From contig NZ_JAHXGQ010000009.1 of assembly GCF_019375475.1 (NCBI RefSeq), forward strand, positions 186,001-250,000: a DNA stretch of 64,000 nt, given 5' to 3'. The notes under the pieces were generated by a model that was not told where the DNA came from, did no database searches, and was given only the letters and a program-made list of their open reading frames with translations. This document shows positions 7,675 to 15,934 of the stretch, in pieces. A program made the translations under genes and the position numbers. Position 1 is the stretch's first letter, and the number at the start of each line of letters is the position of its first letter. This DNA is from Saccharothrix obliqua. Lineage in GTDB: Bacteria; Actinomycetota; Actinomycetes; Mycobacteriales; Pseudonocardiaceae.

Positions 7675-9168
7675 ATGACGGCCCAGTCCGACATCGCAGC
7701 CGGTTACGCGTCCGCGGGCGCGGCCGTCGAACTCGGGGCGGTGCTGGTCGACGGCGTGGTGGAGCCCACCGCGCGGGTGCGGCTGCCGCTGGCCACGCTG
7801 AACCGGCACGGCCTGGTCGCGGGCGCGACGGGCACCGGCAAGACCAAGACGCTCCAACTGGTGGCCGAGCAGCTCTCGGCGGCGGGCGTGCCGGTGGTGC
7901 TGGCCGACGTGAAGGGCGACCTGTCGGGGCTCGCGCGGGAGGGCGAGCCGAATGACCGCGTCACCGCCCGCGCGGCGGAGACCGGTGACGACTGGCGGCC
8001 CGCGGCGTGCCCGGTGGACTTCCTGTCGCTGGGCGACGGCGGCGCGGGCGTGCCGGTGCGGGCCACGATCACCAGTTTCGGGCCGATCCTGCTGGCGAAG
8101 GTGTTGGGGCTCAACGAGACCCAGGAGTCCACCCTCGGGCTGATCTTCCACTGGGCCGACGCGCGTGGCCTCGCGTTGTTGGACACCAAGGACCTGCGTG
8201 CGGTGATCACGCACCTCACCGGCGAGGGCCGCGATGAGCTGAAGGGGCTGGGCGGTGTCTCGCCGGCGACGGCGGGCGTGATCCTGCGCGCGTTGGTGAA
8301 CCTGGAGGCGCGGGGCGGTGACACCTTCTTCGGCGAACCGGAGCTGGACCCGCGCGACCTGATGCGGACCGCCGACGGGCACGGTGTGGTGACGTTGTTG
8401 GAACTGGCCGAAACGCAGGCGCGGCCCGCGTTGTTCTCCACGTTCCTCATGTGGTTGCTCGCCGAGCTGTTCCAGGTGCTGCCGGAGGCGGGCGACCTGG
8501 ACAAGCCGAAGCTCGTGTTCTTCTTCGACGAGGCGCACTTGCTGTTCGCGGGCGCGTCGAAGGCGTTCAAGGAGCAGATCACGCAGACCGTGAAGCTGAT
8601 CCGCTCCAAGGGCGTCGGGGTGTTCTTCTGCACGCAGCTGCCCACGGACGTGCCGAACGAGGTGCTGTCCCAGCTCGGCGCGCGCGTGCAGCACGCGGTG
8701 CGCGCCTTCACGCCGGAGGACCAGGCGGCGTTGGCGAAGGTGGTGAAGACGTACCCGACGACACCGCACTACCGGCTGGGCGAGGCGTTGACGTCGCTGG
8801 GTATCGGCGAAGCGGTCGTGACGGTGCTCGACGAGCGCGGCGTGCCGACGCCGGTCGCGTGGACGAGGCTGCGCGCGCCTCGTTCGCTGATGGGCGCCAT
8901 CGGCGTGGACGCGGTCGGGCGGGCCGCGGAATCCTCGGTCCTGCACGGGAAGTACGCCGAGACCGTGGACCGCGAGTCGGCTTACGAGCGGCTGAGCGCG
9001 AAAGTGGCTCCCCCGCCCGCCGATGAGCCGCGACGGGCGGAGGAGCCGGGTCTGGTGGAGAAGGTGCTGGACAACTCCGCGGTGAAGTCGTTCCTGCGGT
9101 CAGCCGCGAGCGCCCTGGGGCGCGAGGTCACCCGTGGGATCTTCGGGACCTCCCGCAAGCGCCGCTGA
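7675..9168 (+). CDS. HerA-like helicase/ATPase (DUF853 family)
   Basis: A protein of about 497 residues. Walker A is GATGTGKTKTLQL (about residue 52) and Walker B is LVFFFDEAHLLF (about 285), with sensor-type ETQARPALFSTFLMWL between them and FFCTQLPTDVPNEVLSQLG after. This matches the DUF853/HerA-like ('NPT hydrolase'/YjgR) family, whose cellular role is still unclear. Conserved sequence begins around MTAQSDIAAGYASAG, so ATG 7675 is preferred over an in-frame GTG at 7639. The 3' end overlaps the convergent MFS gene by 69 bp. Confidence 0.85.
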   Translation: MTAQSDIAAGYASAGAAVELGAVLVDGVVEPTARVRLPLATLNRHGLVAGATGTGKTKTLQLVAEQLSAAGVPVVLADVKGDLSGLAREGEPNDRVTARAAETGDDWRPAACPVDFLSLGDGGAGVPVRATITSFGPILLAKVLGLNETQESTLGLIFHWADARGLALLDTKDLRAVITHLTGEGRDELKGLGGVSPATAGVILRALVNLEARGGDTFFGEPELDPRDLMRTADGHGVVTLLELAETQARPALFSTFLMWLLAELFQVLPEAGDLDKPKLVFFFDEAHLLFAGASKAFKEQITQTVKLIRSKGVGVFFCTQLPTDVPNEVLSQLGARVQHAVRAFTPEDQAALAKVVKTYPTTPHYRLGEALTSLGIGEAVVTVLDERGVPTPVAWTRLRAPRSLMGAIGVDAVGRAAESSVLHGKYAETVDRESAYERLSAKVAPPPADEPRRAEEPGLVEKVLDNSAVKSFLRSAASALGREVTRGIFGTSRKRR

Positions 9169-10389
9169 CCGGCGCACCCGCATGGACAGGAACGCGGCCG
9201 AGATGCTCAACGCGCCGGCGACGTACCAGGCGGGCGCGTAGTTGCCGAACTGGTCGCGGACCAGGCCCGCGGCGGTCGCGGCGAAGGCCGCGCCGAGCTG
9301 GTGCGACGCGAACACCCAGCCGAACACCACCGGCGCGGACAGGCCGAACACCTCGCGGCACAGCGCCACGGTCGGCGGCACGGTCGCCACCCAGTCCAGG
9401 CCGTAGAAGATGATGAACACCAACATGCTGGGGTGCACCGAGTCCTGGAACAGCTGCGGCAGCACCAGCAGCGACGCGCCACGCAGCAGGTAGTAGGTGG
9501 CGAGCAGGATGCGCGAGTCGACGCGGTCGGTGAGCCAGCCGGACAGGACCGTGCCCACGATGTCGAACACGCCCACCAGGGCGAGCAGGCCGGCGGCGGT
9601 CGTGGTGGGCATCCCGTGGTCGTGCGCGGCGGGGATGAAGTGCGTGCCGACCAAGCCGTTCGTGGTCGCGCCGCAGATCGCGAAACCCACCGCCAGGTAC
9701 CAGAACGGGCCGGTGCGCACGGCCGAGCGCAGTGCCGTGACGGCCCGCTTCGCCGCACCGGCCGTGTTCGCCGGCCGCGGCACGACGGCGTCGCCGCCGT
9801 AGGGCGGCACGTCCAGGTCGGCGGGGTACTCGCGCAGGAACAACAACACCAGCGGCACCACGGCGAGCGCCGCCACGGCCACCAGCACCGACGCCGAGCG
9901 CCAGCCCGACGACTCCGCCATGGACGCCACCACGGGCAGGAACACGAGCTGCCCGGTCGCACCGCCCGCGGTGAGCACGCCCGTCACCAGGCCGCGGTGC
10001 TTCACGAACCACCGGCCGGTGATGGTGGCCACGAACGCCAACGCCATCGAGCCGCTGCCCAGGCCCACCAGGACGCCCCAGAGCAGCACGAGCTGCCAGC
10101 TCGTCGTCATGAACACGGTCAGGCCGCTGCCGATCGCGACCAGCGTCAGCGCGAACGACACCACCTTGCGCACGCCGAACCGCTCCATCAACGCGGCGGC
10201 GAACGGCGCGGTCAGGCCGTACAGCAACATGTTCACCGACACGGCGAAGCCGATGGTGCCCGTGGACCAGCCGAACTCCCGCTGTAGCGGCTCGATCAGC
10301 GCGCCCGGTGTCGCCCGGAACGCGGCGGCCCCGATCAACGCCACGAAGCTCACGCCCGCGACGGCCCATGCCCAGTTGCTTCGAGTCAC
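9100..10389 (-). CDS. MFS transporter
   Basis: A protein of 429 residues with 12 predicted hydrophobic helices, starting from GTG 10389. The loop after helix 2 contains MERFGVRKV, the MFS cytoplasmic signature, and the helix-4/5 region has TGRWFVKHRGLVTGVLTAGG, typical of the oxalate/formate antiporter and monocarboxylate-type MFS subfamilies. The substrate cannot be assigned. It is divergent from the GlxA-type regulator (72-bp gap), a common regulator-transporter pairing. Confidence 0.85.
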   Translation of the reverse strand: MTRSNWAWAVAGVSFVALIGAAAFRATPGALIEPLQREFGWSTGTIGFAVSVNMLLYGLTAPFAAALMERFGVRKVVSFALTLVAIGSGLTVFMTTSWQLVLLWGVLVGLGSGSMALAFVATITGRWFVKHRGLVTGVLTAGGATGQLVFLPVVASMAESSGWRSASVLVAVAALAVVPLVLLFLREYPADLDVPPYGGDAVVPRPANTAGAAKRAVTALRSAVRTGPFWYLAVGFAICGATTNGLVGTHFIPAAHDHGMPTTTAAGLLALVGVFDIVGTVLSGWLTDRVDSRILLATYYLLRGASLLVLPQLFQDSVHPSMLVFIIFYGLDWVATVPPTVALCREVFGLSAPVVFGWVFASHQLGAAFAATAAGLVRDQFGNYAPAWYVAGALSISAAFLSMRVRRSAALAGGPEDPTGDLAPQGARG

Positions 10390-10460
10390 GTCAGGCAGCG
10401 TTGTCGATCGACTTCACCCGAACCAGTGGCCTGACGGCCATCATGTGCAAAAATCCGGCC

Positions 10461-11429
10461 ATGACCCACCTGGTGGCCATGCTGGCGTTGGACGAGGTCG
10501 TCGGTTTCGACCTGGGCACCCCGCCGCAGCTGTTCAGCGCGGCACGCGACGAGCACGACGAGCGGCTGTACGCGGTGCGGGTGTGCACGCCGGGCGGCCG
10601 GCCCGTGCGCAGCGCCGTCCAGTTCACCATCACCCCGGACCACGGCCTGGAGCTGATCGCCGAGGCGGACACCGTCGTCGTGGCGGGCGTGCAGTACGGC
10701 GCGCGGGTGCTGGCGGACGGCGTGATCGAGGACGACGTCCGGGACGCGCTCCGCGCCGCCGCCGCGCGTGGCGCGCGGGTGATGTCCATCTGCACGGGTG
10801 CGTTCGTGCTCGCCGCGGCCGGCCTGCTGGACGGGCGGCGCGCCACCACGCACTGGCTGCACGCCGACAACTTCCGCCGCCTGTTCCCGCACGTCGAACT
10901 GGACCCGGACGTGTTGTTCGTGGACGAGGGTCCGATCCTCACGTCCGCGGGCGTCGGCGCGGGCATCGACCTGTGCCTGCACGTGGTGCGCAGCGACCAC
11001 GGCGCGGAGGTCGCGAACCGCGCGGCGCGCCGCTGCGTCGTGCCGCCGTGGCGGCCGGGCGGGCAGTCGCAGTTCATCGTCCGACCGGTGCCGGACGTGG
11101 CCGACACGTCCACGGCGGCGGCCCGCGCGTACGCGTTGGAGCACCTGCACGAGCCGTTGGAACTGCGTGCGCTGGCCCGGCACGCGCGGATGAGCGTGCG
11201 CACGTTCACCCGCCGGTTCCGCGAGGAAACCGGGGTGAGCCCGGGCAAGTGGCTCGCGCAGCAACGCGTGGACCGGGCGCGGCACCTGCTGGAGACGACG
11301 GACCTGGGCATCGACCAGGTCGCCCGGCACGCCGGTTTCGGCACGGGCGCGGCGCTGCGGCAGCAGATGAGCGCCCACCTCGGCGTCTCGCCCAGCGCGT
11401 ACCGGACGACGTTCCGCTCGGCCGGTTAG
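10461..11429 (+). CDS. GlxA family regulator (DJ-1/PfpI + AraC HTH)
   Basis: A protein of 322 residues. The N-terminal ~190 residues form a DJ-1/PfpI-like sensor domain with the nucleophile-elbow region SICTGAFVLAAAGLLDG and the following RRATTHWLHADNFRRLFP. The C-terminal ~100 residues are an AraC-type double HTH (MSVRTFTRRFREETGVSPGK; HAGFGTGAALRQQM). An in-frame ATG at 10443 is possible; I prefer ATG 10461 by homology. It is divergent from the MFS gene and probably controls it. Its stop overlaps the stop of the PH-domain gene by 4 bp. Confidence 0.9.
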   Translation: MTHLVAMLALDEVVGFDLGTPPQLFSAARDEHDERLYAVRVCTPGGRPVRSAVQFTITPDHGLELIAEADTVVVAGVQYGARVLADGVIEDDVRDALRAAAARGARVMSICTGAFVLAAAGLLDGRRATTHWLHADNFRRLFPHVELDPDVLFVDEGPILTSAGVGAGIDLCLHVVRSDHGAEVANRAARRCVVPPWRPGGQSQFIVRPVPDVADTSTAAARAYALEHLHEPLELRALARHARMSVRTFTRRFREETGVSPGKWLAQQRVDRARHLLETTDLGIDQVARHAGFGTGAALRQQMSAHLGVSPSAYRTTFRSAG

Positions 11430-12910
11430 TCCCCGCGCACCAGGAACGGGCGCAGCAGCTCCGGCACGGCCTCGTCGGCCAGCGCCAGGCCGTCCGCCTC
11501 GCCCACGTCCACCACGTCGTACGCGCCGTCACCCGCCGCTGTGGTCGCGGTGATCGTGACCAGGCCCGCGCGGCGCTGGAAGAAGGACCGCGACACCTGC
11601 CAGCCGATGATGCCGGTGCGTTGCAGGGCAACGGTTTCCCGCAGCGCGGAGCCCTGCCGGGCGAGCAGGTGGTGGTCGGTCAGGGCGTGGCCGAGGGAGC
11701 GGTACCGGTCCCAGCCGAGCAGGGCGGAGAACGGGATCAACGCCAGCGTCACCTGCCACGTCCACGGTGGGGCGAACACCGCCAGCCCGGCGGCCAACAC
11801 CAGCAACGGCACCACGGCACGCACCAAACGCCGCCGCAGCGCGGCGATCGGGTGCCGTCCCAACGGGACCAGCGTCGGCGACACCGCCTCCCGCAGCACG
11901 AGCGCCGACACGCGGTGCGCCTCGGCGACCGGCGCGGGCGGCAGCAGCAGGTTGCTCTCGCCCTTCTTGCCGAGCCCGGTCGTCACGCTCTTCAGGTGCG
12001 CACCGCGCCCCGCCCGCAGCAGCAACGGCTCCGCGACCTCCACACCGCGCAACCGCTGCTCCGAAACGGAAACCGAGCGCGTCGTCAGCAGGCCCCGGCG
12101 CACCCGCACGGTCTCGTCGGGTTCACGCGTGAGCTGGTAGCCCCAGAACTGCACGACGTACACGGCCAGCGAACCGAAGCCCGCGATGACCAGCACCACG
12201 CCCGCGAACAACGCGACGGTCAGCCACACCGGCTGCTCGACGACCCAGTGCGCGGCGTCCGTGAGCGGCCCGAAGACCTCGATCTCCAGTTCCCGCGCGG
12301 CGTTGAAGACCAGACCGGCCAACGCGCCGACCGCGACCACACCGGACAGCGTGAGCGGCGCGAACCGCAACCACTTCCGGTCCAAGGAGGACAGCACGGT
12401 GCCTGATTCCCTTGGGCCGGCCGTTGTTGTCGTGGTGCGCGTGAGCAGCAGCACCCGCAACCGCTCCGCCTCGGCCGACGACACGGCGTCCAGGGTCAGC
12501 CCGTCCTCGTCCGGCTGGTCGTGCTGCCCGGTGCCGACGCGGATCGCGGACAACCCGAACAGCCGGTGCCCGAGCTTCGCGGTCAGGTCCACGGTGCGGA
12601 TGCGTTCACGCGGCACGGCCAGCCGCTTGCGCACGAACAGGCCGGTGCGCAGCTCCACCTGGTCGTCGGTGATCCGGTAGCGGGTGGTGACCCAGCGCAG
12701 CAGGCCGAACAGCACGATCGCGGCGATCAGGGCGATGCCGACCAGGATGCGCCACGTCTCGCCCTTGCCCAGCACGATCAGGCCGACGAGCACCGGCACC
12801 AGGCCGACGATCTCGTTCAACGGCCGCACGACCAGCATCCGCACGTCCAGCCGGTGCCAGTCCACGACCGGCTCGACGGCCTCGGGCGCGGCGGGGAACC
12901 CGGTGGTCAC
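11426..12910 (-). CDS. PH domain-containing membrane protein (YdbT-like)
   Basis: A protein of 494 residues with repeated units of two hydrophobic helices followed by a bacterial PH (DUF304) domain. Recognisable PH strands include RYRITDDQVELRTGLFVRKR followed by VPRERIRTVDL, and a second set beginning TREPDETVRVRRGLLTTRSV. This is the YdbT arrangement. Its ATG overlaps the stop of the upstream YdbS-like gene (12907-12910), so they form one operon. YdbS/YdbT proteins in Bacillus affect resistance to membrane-active compounds; the role here is inferred only. Confidence 0.85.
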   Translation of the reverse strand: MTTGFPAAPEAVEPVVDWHRLDVRMLVVRPLNEIVGLVPVLVGLIVLGKGETWRILVGIALIAAIVLFGLLRWVTTRYRITDDQVELRTGLFVRKRLAVPRERIRTVDLTAKLGHRLFGLSAIRVGTGQHDQPDEDGLTLDAVSSAEAERLRVLLLTRTTTTTAGPRESGTVLSSLDRKWLRFAPLTLSGVVAVGALAGLVFNAARELEIEVFGPLTDAAHWVVEQPVWLTVALFAGVVLVIAGFGSLAVYVVQFWGYQLTREPDETVRVRRGLLTTRSVSVSEQRLRGVEVAEPLLLRAGRGAHLKSVTTGLGKKGESNLLLPPAPVAEAHRVSALVLREAVSPTLVPLGRHPIAALRRRLVRAVVPLLVLAAGLAVFAPPWTWQVTLALIPFSALLGWDRYRSLGHALTDHHLLARQGSALRETVALQRTGIIGWQVSRSFFQRRAGLVTITATTAAGDGAYDVVDVGEADGLALADEAVPELLRPFLVRGD

Positions 12911-13407
12911 GTCGCGTCACCAGGCGTGGCCTGCGTGGTGGTGGTCAGCTCGTCCGCGAGCCGCACCGCCTCGTCCTGGTCGAGTCCCTCGATGTGCACG
13001 GGCCCGGCGGCCGACGCCGTGGTGACGGTGACCGTCGACAGACCGAGCAACTGCTGCAACGGCCCGCGTTTGGTGTCCACGGTCTGGATGCGCGACACGG
13101 GCGCGATGCGCCACTCCTGGTTCAGCCACCCCGCCAGCGTGTAGACGGCGGTCGGTGTCGCTTCCCAGCGGTGCACGCGGTACCTCCACCGCGGCATGAC
13201 CAGCGTGTGCGCCGTGCCGACGACCACCGACGCCACCGCCGCGGCGACCTGCCACGGCGTGCGGCTGAACACCAGGGCGACGGCCTGCGGCACCAGCAGC
13301 ACCGCCCAGCCGATCAGGGCGTGCAGGGTCCAGAGGGTGATGGACTTGCGGCTCACCCGGTGCCGCGGCGCGCGCAAGCGCAGCTGATCGGTGCTCACGG
13401 CGTCCAC
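12907..13407 (-). CDS. PH domain-containing membrane protein (YdbS-like)
   Basis: A protein of 166 residues starting at GTG 13407. Two N-terminal hydrophobic helices (LIGWAVLLVPQAVALVF; VAAAVASVVVGTAHTLV) precede one PH/DUF304 domain (WRYRVHRWEATPTAVYTLAG, then WRIAPVSRIQTVDTKRG). It is the short partner of the YdbS/YdbT pair and overlaps its downstream partner by 4 bp, indicating translational coupling. Confidence 0.85.
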   Translation of the reverse strand: MDAVSTDQLRLRAPRHRVSRKSITLWTLHALIGWAVLLVPQAVALVFSRTPWQVAAAVASVVVGTAHTLVMPRWRYRVHRWEATPTAVYTLAGWLNQEWRIAPVSRIQTVDTKRGPLQQLLGLSTVTVTTASAAGPVHIEGLDQDEAVRLADELTTTTQATPGDAT

Positions 13408-13459
13408 AATGCCTCACGGCCGGGTTCGCGCTGACACGAACCCGGCCCCGGTGGGCGCT

Positions 13460-13609
13460 CTACGGTTGGACGTAAGGCGGCGTGAAGATGTCCGTGATGG
13501 TGACGTCCGGCACCTCGTTGGCGGCGCTCGCGGGCAGGGCGAGGACCGCGCCGAGCCCGGCGCACAGGGCCGCGACGGCGAGGGTTCTGCGGATCGCGTT
13601 CACAACCAT
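13460..13609 (-). CDS. 49-residue secreted peptide
   Basis: ATG 13607-13609 has GGAGC about 7 bp upstream. The peptide has a classical Sec signal: basic start (VVNAIRR), hydrophobic core (LAVAALCAGLGAVLALP) and an ASA-A cleavage motif. Cleavage would leave a mature peptide of only about 20 residues, acidic at first and ending PPYVQP, without cysteines. There is no known family. It ends 52 bp before the PH-domain operon on the same strand. Confidence 0.55.
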   Translation of the reverse strand: MVVNAIRRTLAVAALCAGLGAVLALPASAANEVPDVTITDIFTPPYVQP

Positions 13610-13973
13610 CGTCTAGCTCCGTTCAGTGGTAAGCGGCCTGGGTGGTCGGGTGGGCGAGGACGGGCCGGCGCGTGGTTCGGCACTCGGCAGCGCGCCGCAC
13701 GCGGGCGGCGTGAGCAGGGTGCGCCGCGGGGCGGGCGCGTAACCGCCCGCAAGCACCGATGGCGGGCTCACCCGCCCACCGACCACCCGCATCGCACTAC
13801 CGCCGCTTCACCAGGGGACGCAGGGACGCGCGTCCAAGCGGAGCATGTCACACAGTCGTCATCCGGCTCATCACCCAGTTCTGTCGCAGCGGGATAGGCA
13901 AAACCCCCAAGGAGCACGCTCCGATTGTCGTGAAACTCCCACCACCGCCGGTGCCGGCCGCGGGTTTTCGACG
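13610..13973. other. intergenic region, no gene supported
   Basis: 364 bp between the LuxR/TPR gene stop and the small secreted peptide start, both on the minus strand. It presumably holds the peptide's promoter. I see no convincing ORF, RNA gene or strong hairpin. Confidence 0.5.
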
Positions 13974-15296
13974 TCACTCGGTCAAGTCGTCCACGAGGTT
14001 GAGCCACCACACCGCCGCACCCGCCCGGTCACGCACGCCGATCGTCCGGTAGATCCGCTGGAGGTGGTTCTGCACGGTTTTGGGCGACAACTCCAGCTCT
14101 TCGGCGATGGCGCTGGTGCTCGCACCGCCCGCGACCCGCCGCAGCACCTCGATGCCGCGCTTGGTGAGACCCGCGGCGAGGGCGCGGGCGATGCGCCGGT
14201 TCACCTGCTCCGCGGTGGACGTCGTGCGCAGCGGCTCGTGGCGGGGCGCGCGCACCACCGTGTTCTCCCGCCGCGGTTCGAACCGGTGGTGCGCGAGCTG
14301 CTCCACCAACCGCGCGGAGAGGTCGTGCTCCCGCATCCGGAGCAGGTCGCGGCCTTCCTGGAGTTCCCACAGGCGGTACTGCTCCAGTTGGGCGCGGGCG
14401 TGGTGCAGCGCCACGTCCATCCGCCCGGCCCGTTCGTGGGCGACGCTCAACGCGCCGTGCGCGCGCACCGCGACTTCCCGGGCGAGGCAGCCCATCGCCA
14501 ACTCGGCGGCCTGCGTGAGCTGGCGCACCTGGTCGTCCAACCGGCCACGCGCGCCGTTCACGCGAGCGCGCGCCATCAGCAACTCGGCACGCAGCACGGG
14601 CCGGTCCTGGCCGGTGAGCAACTGCTCGGCCCGCCGGCAGGAGCGCAACGCCCGGTCGAGGTCGCCGAGATCGAGCCGGACGTGGGCGAGCAGCAGGTTG
14701 ACCCGCGCCATCCGCACCGGCTCGTCCAGGTGCTTCCACTTGTCGCGGACCTGCGCGCACAACTCCTCGGCCCGCCGCAGCTTCCGCGTGCACGGCTCGC
14801 CGTCGGGACTGCACCGCGTCGCCGCCGACCGCACCATGCAGTGCTCGTGGTACTGCGTGCGCATCAAGTTGGCCTGCTCGAACAGGATGGCCCCGATCAG
14901 CTCGGCGTCACCGGTCAGCTCGGCGAGGCCGAGCGCGCGCGACAGCGAGTGCAGCGAGCGCTCCCGCGAGTCCAACCGCAGCTCCACCACGGCGCGCGAG
15001 AAGCTGCACCACGCCTGGAGCAACACGTGCCGGTTGGCGGAGGCGATCTGCTGCACCCGGTCGATGGTGTCCAGCGCACCGGGCAGCAGGCCGCGCTTGC
15101 CCAGCGCGACGGACTGCACCAGCACGCTCTGCGCGACACCCTCCGCGTCGTCCAGCCAGGAGAACGCGGCCACCGCCTTCTCGGCGAACTCCAGCGCGTC
15201 AGCGGGACGACCTTCGTCCAGCGCCCAGCGCGCCTCACGCAGGTTCGTCACCGCGTTGGCGCGTGGATCGGCAGCTCGCTGAACGGGACTCGTCAT
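13974..15296 (-). CDS. LuxR-type HTH regulator with TPR-like sensor
   Basis: A protein of 440 residues. The first ~330 are helical with TPR-like repeats (EARWALDEGRPADALEFAEK, RALRSCRRAEQLL). The C-terminal ~65 residues form a LuxR/GerE HTH (RGIEVLRRVAGGASTSAIAE, LELSPKTVQNHLQRIYRTIG). There is no AAA domain, so this is not a LAL regulator. It is probably a stand-alone transcription factor with an unknown signal. Its upstream region contains the nested palindrome at 15369-15501. Confidence 0.85.
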   Translation of the reverse strand: MTSPVQRAADPRANAVTNLREARWALDEGRPADALEFAEKAVAAFSWLDDAEGVAQSVLVQSVALGKRGLLPGALDTIDRVQQIASANRHVLLQAWCSFSRAVVELRLDSRERSLHSLSRALGLAELTGDAELIGAILFEQANLMRTQYHEHCMVRSAATRCSPDGEPCTRKLRRAEELCAQVRDKWKHLDEPVRMARVNLLLAHVRLDLGDLDRALRSCRRAEQLLTGQDRPVLRAELLMARARVNGARGRLDDQVRQLTQAAELAMGCLAREVAVRAHGALSVAHERAGRMDVALHHARAQLEQYRLWELQEGRDLLRMREHDLSARLVEQLAHHRFEPRRENTVVRAPRHEPLRTTSTAEQVNRRIARALAAGLTKRGIEVLRRVAGGASTSAIAEELELSPKTVQNHLQRIYRTIGVRDRAGAAVWWLNLVDDLTE

Positions 15297-15368
15297 GTCC
15301 CCGCCGGAGGATACTCACCCGCACGAGCACAAGCGGACCTTTCCCATCACACCAGCAAGCCTCGCCCT

Positions 15369-15501
15369 GCTGCGTGTCATCCCCGTATGGCCTGCGCGCC
15401 AGCGAACCGCGCTTCGTCAGGGAGGGCAAGCACGCTTTTCGCTTGCCCTCCCTGACGAAGGGTGGTTGTCTTGACCAGGCCATACGGGGATGACACGCAG
15501 C
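15369..15501. repeat. nested double palindrome
   Basis: Two perfect inverted repeats are nested. The outer arms are 26 bp each (15369-15394 and 15476-15501; core CATCCCCGTATGG). The inner arms are 20 bp each (15412-15431 and 15441-15460), with a 9-nt loop. They lie between the stop of the 67-residue gene and the start of the LuxR/TPR gene. The structure could be a strong terminator/attenuator or a MITE-like repeat unit. A smaller hairpin (CTTGGC...GCCAAG) lies at about 15517-15534. Confidence 0.8.
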
Positions 15502-15558
15502 CCGCTCTTCGTCATCCTTGGCGGCCTGCCAAGCGGCGAGCGCCGCTCTTGAACCGCT

Positions 15559-15762
15559 CTAGTGCTCCGGCATCCCGGACGCGTTGACCACGGCATCCCG
15601 CAACGCAGCCCGCAACCGCCCGACCTCCAACGGCGTCAGCACCGCGGCTTCACCCGGCGGCACGGTGACCACCACATGCCCCTGGCTGACGAACACGGTC
15701 ATGTCACGGCGACGGGATGCGATGTCGCGGCAGGAGATCTGCCACTCCTTGCCTGTACCCAC
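15559..15762 (-). CDS. 67-residue conserved hypothetical protein
   Basis: GTG 15762 has GGAGG about 9 bp upstream. The N-terminal GKEWQISCRDI is followed by a compact beta-helix unit (TVFVSQGHVVVTVPPGEAAV, then LTPLEVGRLRAALRDAV). No domain name can be given. Proteins of this pattern recur in Pseudonocardiaceae (recollection, not checked). An internal ATG at 15702 is an alternative start but would lose the N-terminal strand. Confidence 0.6.
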   Translation of the reverse strand: MGTGKEWQISCRDIASRRRDMTVFVSQGHVVVTVPPGEAAVLTPLEVGRLRAALRDAVVNASGMPEH

Positions 15763-15934
15763 GGCCCCGAACCTCCAGATGTCTCGACACGGGTGCTCGG
15801 ACCAATCCGGGCGCTCGCGGGGGTGAGACGCACGCGGGTTGGTGCCATGACGGGAAAATCCCGACGGGCGACCGTGCCGAGCTGTCGATAGCGTCGCATG
15901 GCGTCATCGCTCCAGTCACCTAGGAGGGTGAAAT

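Noticed and set aside
9301..10287. Long plus-strand ORF opposite the MFS transporter
   Set aside because: Gln/His/Arg-rich shadow of a membrane protein gene; no domain and no start signal.
15263..15493. Short ORFs on both strands across the nested palindrome
   Set aside because: The two strands encode nearly the same peptide (LPSLTK) only because of the inverted repeat, and neither has a ribosome-binding site.
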